DNA from: JAJYSO01 sp964579505
GTDB taxonomy: Bacteria > Bacteroidota > Bacteroidia > Flavobacteriales > Flavobacteriaceae
DNA length: 11,270 nucleotides
Reading direction: 5' to 3'
NCBI GenBank assembly: GCA_964579505.1
Contig: CAZOGC010000029.1
Span: forward strand, 1 to 11,270
Below are positions 5,519 to 11,270 of this stretch, piece after piece. Position numbers and translations under genes: made by a program. Each line of letters starts with the position of its first letter. Positions within the stretch are counted from its first letter, which is position 1. A model generated the notes under the pieces. That model was not told where the DNA came from, searched no databases, and saw only the letters and a program-made list of their open reading frames with translations.

Positions 5519-7012
5519 ATGAAGAATTATTTTTATACAGCTTCTCTTTTTATTGTCATTATAGGCTTGGCAATAGTAAACACCTCGCCAAAAGATGTCA
5601 ATCCAGGTTTGGTTACATATCTGTTTCAAATGCATAATGAATCAATCCCGAAGTCTGAGGGCTACGATCTCGATTCTGCTAACGCGAACACAAAATCGGC
5701 CACCTTGTCCATCCCTAAAGATGGGTTTAACCGCCCTCCTACCAGTTCCGATCAGGATGGGATGCCGACTCTGGTTCCGTCAATGAAAATACATATTGGC
5801 AAAGGCGCTCATTTACTAACAGGACCGTGGCGCTTCCATACCGGAGACAACATTCGCTGGGCTGCACCTGAATTTAATGATGTACAGTGGAAATCTATTG
5901 ACCTCACACCCGATCCGGGTGCACATGATGGTGATGTGGGGCTCACAGACTACGTGCCCGGCTGGTGGTCGCATGGCTATGAAGGTTATACCGGATATGC
6001 ATGGTACCGTCTGCATATTTCTTTTGATGTTCCTTCCGGAATACCTATGGCACTCCTCGCTCCTCCCTATGTTGATGATGCCTATCAGTTGTATTGGAAC
6101 GGGATCTTGATTGGCGAATCGGGTGATTTTTCAGGTAAGACACCCGTCATCTACAGCACCAGACCACAGATTTTTCGTTTGCCACTTGAGGCAATTAATA
6201 GCCATGATGCCGTCATCGCAATAAGGGTCTGGATGCGTTCAGGTCTTTCACGATTGCCGGACGCCGGCGGTATCCACATCCCTCCCATGCTTGGCACACG
6301 TGATGCTATACATGCACAGTACCAATTAGATTGGTTGGAAACGTTCAAGGGATATGTAATCGAGGTGATAGAACCATTAGCATTTTTATTACTGGCATTG
6401 CTAATCTGGTGTTTTCGGGCGGCAATTTCTAACAGACGGTTTGTGTATTGGTTGTGTACGGCGCTTCTGCTGACTGCTGCCTACAGACTCAATCAGGCAG
6501 TTTATACCTGGCTGTCTATCGAAAATTTGACGGTGTATCTCAATGTACATCGCATTCTCATACCTCTGGGACTGGCATCCTGGATTATGGCATGGCGTCA
6601 TTGGTATCAGCTTGAAAGGTGGCGATGGCTGACCTATGGTATTGGTATCATTACCCTGCTAAGCGTAATCCTAATTTTTACGATGCCCCACAACATGTTT
6701 AGTATGTGGAGGCCGTTATGGCGTATTCCGCTAGCAATTGTTTTGTTGGCTACTGCTGTGCTTGCCCTGCGTAAACCGAAGCCAGACAAACTGCTCACTT
6801 TCATTACTGTATTGTTTGTCGCTGCCAGTCAATTTAGCGGTGCTCTGACAGCATTAGGCGTGCCCGGTATCTGGTTCCCATTTGGCACCGGCGTCTCACT
6901 GACGCAGTACCTTTATGTTGGAATCATTGTCGGTTTAGCTGTTATGCTGATTCGAATAGTACAGCGTGCATTGAAAAGGTCCCATAATCACCATAAAAAA
7001 AGATTGATCTAA
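5519..7012 (+). CDS. Receptor-like protein: periplasmic jelly-roll domain plus seven membrane helices, no output domain
   Basis: This 497-residue protein has an N-terminal hydrophobic signal or anchor (about 7-21), a low-complexity linker, and a periplasmic domain at about 90-265 that resembles a galactose-binding, beta-galactosidase-type jelly roll: GPWRFHTGDNIRWAAPEFND (102-121), WYRLHISFDVP (162-172), and APPYVDDAYQLYWNGILIGE (181-200). Seven hydrophobic segments follow, near 281-299, 308-325, 341-359, 371-388, 402-418, 425-446 and 460-480. Full-length proteins of this build usually continue with a cytoplasmic effector such as a SpoIIE-type phosphatase, GGDEF, LytTR or histidine kinase domain. 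Here the chain ends 17 residues after the last helix with RALKRSHNHHKKRLI. It may be a truncated receptor or a stand-alone sensor signalling to a partner. G+C is clearly above the flanks: by hand count 32 of 60 bases at 5821-5880 and 37 of 60 at 6241-6300, against 16 of 60 at 7441-7500. The first 30 or so codons are AT-rich like the surroundings. The ligand is unknown. Confidence 0.72.
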   Translation: MKNYFYTASLFIVIIGLAIVNTSPKDVNPGLVTYLFQMHNESIPKSEGYDLDSANANTKSATLSIPKDGFNRPPTSSDQDGMPTLVPSMKIHIGKGAHLLTGPWRFHTGDNIRWAAPEFNDVQWKSIDLTPDPGAHDGDVGLTDYVPGWWSHGYEGYTGYAWYRLHISFDVPSGIPMALLAPPYVDDAYQLYWNGILIGESGDFSGKTPVIYSTRPQIFRLPLEAINSHDAVIAIRVWMRSGLSRLPDAGGIHIPPMLGTRDAIHAQYQLDWLETFKGYVIEVIEPLAFLLLALLIWCFRAAISNRRFVYWLCTALLLTAAYRLNQAVYTWLSIENLTVYLNVHRILIPLGLASWIMAWRHWYQLERWRWLTYGIGIITLLSVILIFTMPHNMFSMWRPLWRIPLAIVLLATAVLALRKPKPDKLLTFITVLFVAASQFSGALTALGVPGIWFPFGTGVSLTQYLYVGIIVGLAVMLIRIVQRALKRSHNHHKKRLI

Positions 7013-7087
7013 CTCCCCGCTAAACGAATTTTAAGAATTATCGGAACTCAAAGGGGGTAGAATATCAGGCTAATATTTAAAATTTGG

Positions 7088-7095
7088 TATTTTTG
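7088..7095 (+). promoter_or_regulatory. Possible -7 box for the lipoprotein gene
   Basis: TATTTTTG at 7088-7095 fits TAnnTTTG and lies 32 bases before the ATG at 7128. No TTTG is seen at the expected distance upstream, so only half of the promoter is supported. Confidence 0.3.
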
Positions 7096-7127
7096 CTGAG
7101 CATAACAATTTAAAAAAACCACCCATT

Positions 7128-7733
7128 ATGCAAAGTGGTCTCTTGAAAAAAAATTGGTCAACAATTAAAATCCCAATGTTCTTAATTACATTGGTTTTTT
7201 GTCTCTGCTCTTGTCAAACCCTTGTATTTGCTTATTATGGAATAAAAAACCCTAACAAGGCCATCAGTAAAGAAAAGCGATTTGCTTATTACGAACCCTT
7301 TACGAGTAACCCTAAAATTGATGTCAAGTTGTATGCCCTTTCCGACACAACAAAATGGACTAACATTTTTCAGAAACTTGAAGGCTACAGCTTTCCTATG
7401 ATTTACTTAAGAAACAACCGTACGGACAGCTTATACTCTATCAGCTGTTATGAAGATATTAAATGGGAGATTAACTTAATAAATGACGATAATCTACAAT
7501 ACACTTATTCAGGAGACGAAGAAAAAATGGCTCACATAAAAAAAATCATAACAGATAAAGCCGAGCCTTTATACGACTCTAAAAAACAATCTCTCACCTC
7601 TGCCAAATGGGATATTCACATTGTTTCTGCTACATTCTTGGGCAAAAAACTCAGAAAACGAATGCTTCCTATTTTCACCTTAAAAGGGTTAGGGGCAATC
7701 ACAATCTTAGACATTAGCAGAATCGAAAAATAG
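7128..7733 (+). CDS. Lipoprotein of unknown function
   Basis: I do not recognise a family for this 201-residue protein. It begins with a basic stretch and a hydrophobic helix (about 14-26) and has a lipobox-like end LCSC (C29, followed by Q), so it is probably exported and lipid-anchored. After the anchor come YYGIKNPNKAISKEKRFAYYEPF (split here only as description of a Tyr- and Lys-rich region at 36-58), then mixed alpha/beta sequence with an alternation of charged and aromatic residues. The C-terminal part has FLGKKLRKRMLPIFTLKGLG (170-189) and a final strand ITILDISRIEK. Only two cysteines lie outside the signal region's cluster of three, so no redox motif is evident. It is not coupled to its neighbours: 115 bases separate it from the receptor-like gene, and the arsR promoter follows it. 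Its low G+C is typical of the window. Confidence 0.65.
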   Translation: MQSGLLKKNWSTIKIPMFLITLVFCLCSCQTLVFAYYGIKNPNKAISKEKRFAYYEPFTSNPKIDVKLYALSDTTKWTNIFQKLEGYSFPMIYLRNNRTDSLYSISCYEDIKWEINLINDDNLQYTYSGDEEKMAHIKKIITDKAEPLYDSKKQSLTSAKWDIHIVSATFLGKKLRKRMLPIFTLKGLGAITILDISRIEK

Positions 7734-7768
7734 ACTTAACTCTCTAAAAATTAGCTCTCAAATATTTC

Positions 7769-7806
7769 TTTGTGGTTAATCTAATTAATCGTAATATTGC
7801 AATTAA
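7769..7806 (+). promoter_or_regulatory. arsR promoter with overlapping ArsR operator
   Basis: TTTG at 7769-7772 and TAATATTG at 7792-7799 (one mismatch to TAnnTTTG) are 19 bases apart, an ideal spacing. The -7 box sits inside a 22-base imperfect palindrome at 7785-7806, TTAATCGTAAT / ATTGCAATTAA, in which nine of eleven base pairs match. That is the form expected of an ArsR operator, so repressor binding would block the promoter until arsenite releases it. The predicted transcription start near 7806 supports the ATG at 7818 as the arsR start. Confidence 0.6.
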
Positions 7807-7817
7807 ACAATGAAGTT

Positions 7818-8147
7818 ATGGGCTCAATAAAAACCGAACTGTATTTAGCTAAACAGAACCAGATAGCAAATTTTGCTAAAGTTTTTGGCCATCCTGCAAG
7901 AGTGGCTATTTTACAACATTTATTCAAGATAGAAGGTTGTATTTGCAGGGATTTGGTCAACGAAATCGGATTGGCACAGCCGACCATTTCCCAACATTTA
8001 AAAGAACTCAAACATTTGGGATTGATACGGGGAAATGTGGAAGGAACAAGTGTTTGCTACTGCATAGACTCTAAAAATTGGTCAAAAATGAAAGAAATAA
8101 TGCTTGAATTTTTAAATCAAGACATTCCCAAAACGGATTGTTGCTAA
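7818..8147 (+). CDS. arsR: ArsR/SmtB-family arsenic-responsive repressor
   Basis: This 109-residue winged-helix repressor contains the ArsR core: FAKVFGHPARVAILQHLF (19-36), then the metal site GCICRDL with C41 and C43, followed by the recognition helix LAQPTISQHLKELKHLGLI (52-70) and the wing at 71-83. The CxC just before the helix-turn-helix corresponds to the ELCVCDL site of E. coli-type ArsR that binds As(III) or Sb(III). Further cysteines occur at 80 and 82 in the wing and as a CC pair at the very C-terminus (108-109). These may add to metal binding. A TTG at 7797 would extend the frame by seven residues but lies inside the -7 box, so it is not used. The gene heads the operon with a DUF6428 gene and acr3, so arsenite is the probable inducer. 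Confidence 0.9.
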   Translation: MGSIKTELYLAKQNQIANFAKVFGHPARVAILQHLFKIEGCICRDLVNEIGLAQPTISQHLKELKHLGLIRGNVEGTSVCYCIDSKNWSKMKEIMLEFLNQDIPKTDCC

Positions 8148-8152
8148 AAAAT

Positions 8153-8227
8153 GATTTGAAGATGTGTTGATTTGAAGATGTGTTGATTTGAAGATGTGTT
8201 GATTTGAAGATGTGTTGATTTGAAGAT
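8153..8227 (+). repeat. Tandem repeat, 16-base unit, four full copies plus eleven bases
   Basis: The unit GATTTGAAGATGTGTT repeats without any change at 8153-8168, 8169-8184, 8185-8200 and 8201-8216, and a fifth copy stops after eleven bases (8217-8227). Since 16 is not a multiple of three, and stops appear in every frame, the array is non-coding. It starts six bases after the arsR stop and ends 25 bases before the ATG of the four helix bundle gene. Perfect identity of the copies points to recent expansion by slippage. Confidence 0.95.
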
Positions 8228-8251
8228 TATTTGATTGAAATTTTTAATTTT

Positions 8252-8605
8252 ATGAGAAATGACCGGGAAAATGAAATTGTAAAAGTGAGTGTTGAATTTG
8301 CATTGCTAATTATTACGTTCTGTGAAAAATTAGAGGCAGAAAGAAAATATGTTATTGCAAGGCAACTTCTGAAATCGGGAACTTCAATAGGCGCTAATAT
8401 TCGGGAAGCACAAAACGCTGAAAGTAAAGCTGATTTTATTCATAAATTGAAAATTGCCGCAAAAGAAGCTGATGAAACCGAATATTGGCTCGAATTGTGT
8501 AAGCTGTCCAAACACTACCCCTATGATCCACACTTAGAAGAAAAACTATCAAGCATTTTAAAATTATTAGGGAAAATTTTAGGAACCTTAAAACGAAAAC
8601 AATAA
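8252..8605 (+). CDS. Four helix bundle protein (23S rRNA intervening-sequence protein family)
   Basis: This 117-residue protein fits the IVP/S23 family (PF05635, TIGR02436). The family signature is clear: ARQLLKSGTSIGANIREAQN (36-55) and KLKIAAKEADETEYWLELC (65-83), and the whole chain is helical and charged. Members were first found encoded in intervening sequences inserted into 23S rRNA genes; the related Avd protein works with diversity-generating retroelements. No reverse transcriptase or variable repeat is present here, so it is not a DGR accessory gene. The molecular function of free-standing members is unknown, though they may form pentameric barrels that bind nucleic acid. I start at the ATG at 8252; the frame also allows TTG at 8231, directly after the repeat array. 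It is out of place inside an ars operon and flanked by repeats, so I infer insertion. Confidence 0.88.
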   Translation: MRNDRENEIVKVSVEFALLIITFCEKLEAERKYVIARQLLKSGTSIGANIREAQNAESKADFIHKLKIAAKEADETEYWLELCKLSKHYPYDPHLEEKLSSILKLLGKILGTLKRKQ

Positions 8606-8643
8606 TCAATACATCATATTATCAATTAATTATATCATCAAAT
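8604..8643 (+). repeat. Degenerate inverted copy of the 16-base repeat
   Basis: The AT-rich stretch behind the four helix bundle gene holds AATACATC and CATCAAAT blocks, like the reverse complement of the upstream unit (AACACATCTTCAAATC). AATTATATCATCAAAT at 8628-8643 could pair with a GATTTGAAGATGTGTT unit at 13 of 16 positions if two G-U pairs are allowed. It overlaps the last bases of the gene and runs up to the ATG of the next gene at 8644. Confidence 0.45.
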
Positions 8644-9108
8644 ATGAAATTATCAGCAGTAAAATCAGCATTAAGTCAATTGGAAACAATCGCATTTCAA
8701 TTGCCCAACGGAGAATTGATTCCCAATCATTTCCACGTTACGGAAATCGGAGAAATCAACAAGAGCTTTATTGATTGTGGCGGAACGGTAAGAAATGAAA
8801 AAGTTGTGAATTTTCAACTTTGGAACGCCAATGATTACGACCACCGGCTGCACCCTGAAAAATTAGTACATATTATCGAGCTTTCGGAGAAAACCTTAAA
8901 CATTGGCGACTTTGAAGTAGAAGTGGAATATCAAGGACAAACCATTGAAAAATTCGGTTTAGATTTTGACGGAACAAACTTTTTACTGACCACCAAACAG
9001 ACCGACTGTCTTGCAAAAGAGAAATGCGACATTTCCACAGAAAAACAAAAGGTAAAATTAAACGACCTGCAAAATTCTACTTGTACCCCCGGAAGTGGTT
9101 GTTGCTAA
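8644..9108 (+). CDS. DUF6428 family protein of arsenic operons, Cys-rich tail
   Basis: This 154-residue cytoplasmic protein belongs, by its sequence and position, to the DUF6428 group that sits between arsR and arsenic genes in Bacteroidota. The first 115 residues form a compact alpha/beta domain with an opening LSAVKSALSQLETIAFQLPN, NHFHVTEIG (28-36), SFIDCGGTVR (41-50) and LDFDGTNFLLT (106-116). The final third adds cysteines at 122, 128, 147, 153 and 154, ending in CTPGSGCC, which could bind As(III) or another thiophilic metal; C45 lies in the core. Its biochemical role is not established. A carrier or chaperone passing arsenite to the efflux pump is my inference. It lies 15 bases before acr3, so the two are clearly co-transcribed. 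Confidence 0.8.
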   Translation: MKLSAVKSALSQLETIAFQLPNGELIPNHFHVTEIGEINKSFIDCGGTVRNEKVVNFQLWNANDYDHRLHPEKLVHIIELSEKTLNIGDFEVEVEYQGQTIEKFGLDFDGTNFLLTTKQTDCLAKEKCDISTEKQKVKLNDLQNSTCTPGSGCC

Positions 9109-9123
9109 AATCCAAATAAAATA

Positions 9124-10170
9124 ATGGCAACAAAAAAATTAAGTCTTCTTGACCGCAACCTGACTTTATGGATATTTGTCGCAATGGCAATCGGCGTTGG
9201 AATCGGATATTTCTTCCCTAACTTCCCTGATTTTGTCAACTCTTTTAGTAGCGGAACAACTAATATTCCCATAGCCATAGGATTGATTTTAATGATGTAT
9301 CCGCCTTTGGCAAAGGCGGATTACGCTTTATTGCCAAAAGTTTTTCGTAACACAAAAGTGCTTTCCATTTCGTTGCTTTTGAATTGGATTGTCGGACCGG
9401 TTCTGATGTTCTTTTTAGCCATTATTTTTTTAAGAGATTATCCCGAATATATGGTCGGATTGATTTTAATTGGCTTAGCCCGTTGCATTGCAATGGTTTT
9501 GGTTTGGAACGACCTTGCCGAAGGCAGTAGCGAATACGGAGCGGGATTGGTTGCATTGAACAGCATTTTTCAAGTTTTTGCTTATAGTTTTTATGCTTGG
9601 ATTTTTATTACCGTACTTCCCCCCTACTTCGGATTTAAAGGTGCATTAGTAGATATTTCGATTTGGACAATCGCAGAAAGTGTTGCCATTTATTTGGGTA
9701 TTCCATTTCTTTTAGGGTTTTTAAGTCGACTGATTTTAGTAAAATTCAAAGGAGAAGATTGGTACAACCAAAAATTTATCCCAACCATTTCACCTTTGAC
9801 ATTAATCGCTCTATTATTCACAATTATCATTATGTTCTCTTTAAAAGGAGGGTTAATTGTTGAAATCCCCTTAGATGTATTGATTATTGCCGTTCCCTTG
9901 CTCATTTATTTTACCGTAATGTTTCTCATTGGCTTTTTTACAACTAAAGCAATGGGTACAGAATACGACAAAACTACATCGGTAGCATTTACCGCAGCAG
10001 GAAATAATTTTGAATTGGCGATTGCGGTTGCCATTGCTGTTTTCGGGCTCAATTCAGGGCAAGCTTTTACAGGTGTAATCGGACCTTTGGTAGAAGTACC
10101 GGCTTTAATTCTATTGGTTAAAGTATCCTTTTGGTTGCGGAAGAAATATTACAAGAAAGCCACCGCTTAA
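9124..10170 (+). CDS. acr3: ACR3-family arsenite efflux transporter
   Basis: This 348-residue inner-membrane protein has about ten hydrophobic segments and the standard length of bacterial Acr3, which exports arsenite driven by the proton gradient. Key family blocks are present: IGLILMMYPPLAKADYALLP (52-71), LARCIAMVLVWNDLAEGSSEYGAG (118-141 region) with the conserved cysteine C121, AFTAAGNNFELAIAVAIAVF (288-307) and GVIGPLVEVPALILLV (317-332) with the conserved glutamate E324. C121 and E324 match the Cys and Glu shown to be needed in other Acr3 proteins. The gene closes the operon behind arsR, the four helix bundle gene and the DUF6428 gene. No arsenate reductase follows, so this unit alone would handle arsenite only, and arsenate resistance would need an arsC elsewhere in the genome. 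Confidence 0.94.
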   Translation: MATKKLSLLDRNLTLWIFVAMAIGVGIGYFFPNFPDFVNSFSSGTTNIPIAIGLILMMYPPLAKADYALLPKVFRNTKVLSISLLLNWIVGPVLMFFLAIIFLRDYPEYMVGLILIGLARCIAMVLVWNDLAEGSSEYGAGLVALNSIFQVFAYSFYAWIFITVLPPYFGFKGALVDISIWTIAESVAIYLGIPFLLGFLSRLILVKFKGEDWYNQKFIPTISPLTLIALLFTIIIMFSLKGGLIVEIPLDVLIIAVPLLIYFTVMFLIGFFTTKAMGTEYDKTTSVAFTAAGNNFELAIAVAIAVFGLNSGQAFTGVIGPLVEVPALILLVKVSFWLRKKYYKKATA

Positions 10171-10205
10171 CGTCATACACATTTGCAATTCCCCCCCGAC
10201 CAACC

Positions 10206-10228
10206 GCAAAACAGCACATTTGTTTTGC
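10206..10228. terminator. Hairpin between the convergent acr3 and RND genes
   Basis: GCAAAAC (10206-10212) pairs with GTTTTGC (10222-10228), seven perfect base pairs around a nine-base loop. It lies 35 bases after the acr3 stop and 54 bases beyond the stop of the opposing RND gene. As a symmetric hairpin it could end transcription from both sides. No T-run follows on either strand, so strength is uncertain. Confidence 0.4.
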
Positions 10229-10282
10229 CCCAACCACTCACAAAGCATACTGACTTTAGAAAACTAAACGGAAAGACAACTA

Positions 10283-11270
10283 TTATTTAAACCTTAAACG
10301 TAGCAGTGTTGGCAACACGACCAACAACAATGGCAAAGCTATCAAAAAACCGCCAATAACCGCAATAGCCAACGGCTGATGCAACTGCGCCCCGGCGCCA
10401 ATACCTAAAGCTAAAGGCAACAAAGCGACAATAGCCCCGATTGCAGTCATTAATTTTGGTCGCAAGCGGGTTGAAATAGCATAAACAACCGCATCATCCG
10501 TAGTGCCTGATTTTCGGGTATCATTAAATTGCAGGAAAGTAAAAATGGCATTTTCCCCAATAATGCCGACAATCATAATGATTCCGGTATAACTGCTCAC
10601 GTTTAAAGGTGTCCCTGTAATATACAAAGCCAACAGGCAACCGGCTGTTCCCAAAGCAGCTACCAAAAGAACAATAAGCGAAGTCAAAAAATCTTTTGAG
10701 AAGAACAACACCACGCCGAAAACCAAAAGCCCGGCGGAAATTAAAATCATCAGCAATTCTCTGAACGATTGCTGTTGTTGCTGATATTGACCGCCATATT
10801 CAACATAATAACCCTTTGGGAAATAAATATCCTTTCTGACCGCACTTTTTATATCACTCATAACGCTTCCCAAATCACGATTATTAAGCCGTGCGGTAAC
10901 TACCGCCATATTTTGCAGGTTTTCGCGTTGTATTTCAATATCGCCCTTTTCGATTTCTACATCAGCCAGATTGGTAATGGGCATTAGTTTTCCATTGGGT
11001 AAGAAGATATGCGCATTTTTAATACCCGAAATACCTTTTTTTCGGGCAGCAGGCTCAATCATACGCACATTGGTTTCCCGTAAAGGTTCTAATATTTTTC
11101 CGGCAATTGTACCCTGAAGCTGCATTTGCATCTGACTTTGCAGATTTTGGGGTGTTAATCCATATTGTGCCAATATTGCCCGATTGGGAATCAATTGTAC
11201 TGATGACCCGGCTACCACAATGCCGTCAAACACATCCGCTGTGCCTTTTACACTATCTACAACAGTTGCT
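10283..11270 (-). CDS. RND efflux permease, C-terminal third (CzcA/CusA-like), partial
   Basis: The 328 codons seen are the end of an inner-membrane RND pump subunit; full-length relatives have roughly 1000-1050 residues. The frame is open to the window edge, so the start lies outside and the GTG at 11233 is only an internal Val codon. The first 150 residues are the second periplasmic pore/docking region, including LIPNRAILAQYGLTPQNLQ and FPKGYYVEYGGQYQQQQQSF, which looks like the 'GGQFExQQ' block of heavy-metal CzcA/CusA-type pumps. Five membrane helices follow (TM8-TM12), with IIMIVGIIGENAIFTFLQF in the TM10-TM11 region and RPKLMTAIGAIVALLPLALG after it. Energy-coupling acidic residues of TM4 lie outside the window. 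Heavy-metal export is likely but not proven, and general RND pumps remain possible. It is transcribed towards the ars operon and ends 112 bases from acr3. Confidence 0.82.
   Translation of the reverse strand, partial: ATVVDSVKGTADVFDGIVVAGSSVQLIPNRAILAQYGLTPQNLQSQMQMQLQGTIAGKILEPLRETNVRMIEPAARKKGISGIKNAHIFLPNGKLMPITNLADVEIEKGDIEIQRENLQNMAVVTARLNNRDLGSVMSDIKSAVRKDIYFPKGYYVEYGGQYQQQQQSFRELLMILISAGLLVFGVVLFFSKDFLTSLIVLLVAALGTAGCLLALYITGTPLNVSSYTGIIMIVGIIGENAIFTFLQFNDTRKSGTTDDAVVYAISTRLRPKLMTAIGAIVALLPLALGIGAGAQLHQPLAIAVIGGFLIALPLLLVVLPTLLRLRFK

Noticed and set aside
5816..6601. Several 60-80 codon frames on both strands within the receptor-like gene
   Set aside because: They are shadows of the G+C-rich 497-codon frame and show no domain features.
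7797..7817. TTG start for ArsR
   Set aside because: The TTG lies within the predicted -7 box and operator, so it would not be in the transcript. ATG at 7818 is used.
8153..8227. CRISPR array
   Set aside because: The units are 16 bases and directly adjacent, with no unique spacers and no cas genes.
8231..8251. TTG start for the four helix bundle gene
   Set aside because: ATG at 8252 is in frame and gives the family's usual length; the extra residues come from sequence next to the repeat array.
8252..8605. Avd accessory gene of a diversity-generating retroelement
   Set aside because: Avd belongs to the same fold family, but there is no reverse transcriptase, template repeat or variable repeat in the window.
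10283..11233. Complete RND-like gene starting with GTG at 11233
   Set aside because: The frame continues open to the window edge with RND-like sequence, so this is an internal codon of a longer gene.

Overview
The window looks like a chromosome segment from the phylum Bacteroidota. It is AT-rich, Shine-Dalgarno sites are mostly absent, several promoters fit the TTTG / TAnnTTTG pattern of that phylum, and the gene families (Haem_bd-P460 cytochrome, DUF6428, four helix bundle protein, Acr3, CzcA-like RND) are at home there. Genus cannot be fixed by reading alone.

Left part (1-3876). After an unresolved left edge, two overlapping genes encode exported proteins: a membrane-anchored cytochrome with two CxxCH haem sites (Haem_bd plus cytochrome P460 domains) and a lipoprotein that resembles the P460 domain but has no haem motif. 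A cytoplasmic SASA-type carbohydrate O-acetylesterase follows. Next is a two-gene unit of a six-helix membrane protein and a small winged-helix regulator, with a good promoter and an inverted repeat over its -7 box.

Middle part (3877-7733). A GlxA-type AraC regulator (DJ-1/PfpI-like domain plus AraC HTH) lies on the minus strand. Upstream of it on the plus strand is what I read as a decayed VOC/PhnB-like (glyoxalase superfamily) gene, broken over two reading frames with in-frame stops. Then comes a 497-residue receptor-like protein, with a periplasmic jelly-roll domain and about seven membrane helices but no cytoplasmic output domain. Its body is clearly richer in G+C than its neighbours, which suggests transfer from another lineage. 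A lipoprotein of unknown function closes this part.

Right part (7734-11270). This is an arsenic resistance operon: arsR, a four helix bundle protein gene, a DUF6428 gene, and acr3 (arsenite efflux). ArsR probably represses through a 22-base imperfect palindrome lying on the -7 box. No arsenate reductase is present inside the window. The four helix bundle gene is foreign to the ars pathway. It is preceded by 4.7 copies of a 16-base tandem repeat and followed by a degenerate inverted copy, so it resembles an IVS-like cassette inserted into the operon between arsR and the DUF6428 gene. Facing the operon from the right is the C-terminal third of an RND efflux permease, which runs off the window.

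The most interesting items are the repeat-flanked cassette in the ars operon, the P460 pair with one haem-less member, the receptor-like gene without an effector, and the decayed VOC gene beside the GlxA regulator. All family assignments come from motif reading; no search was run.
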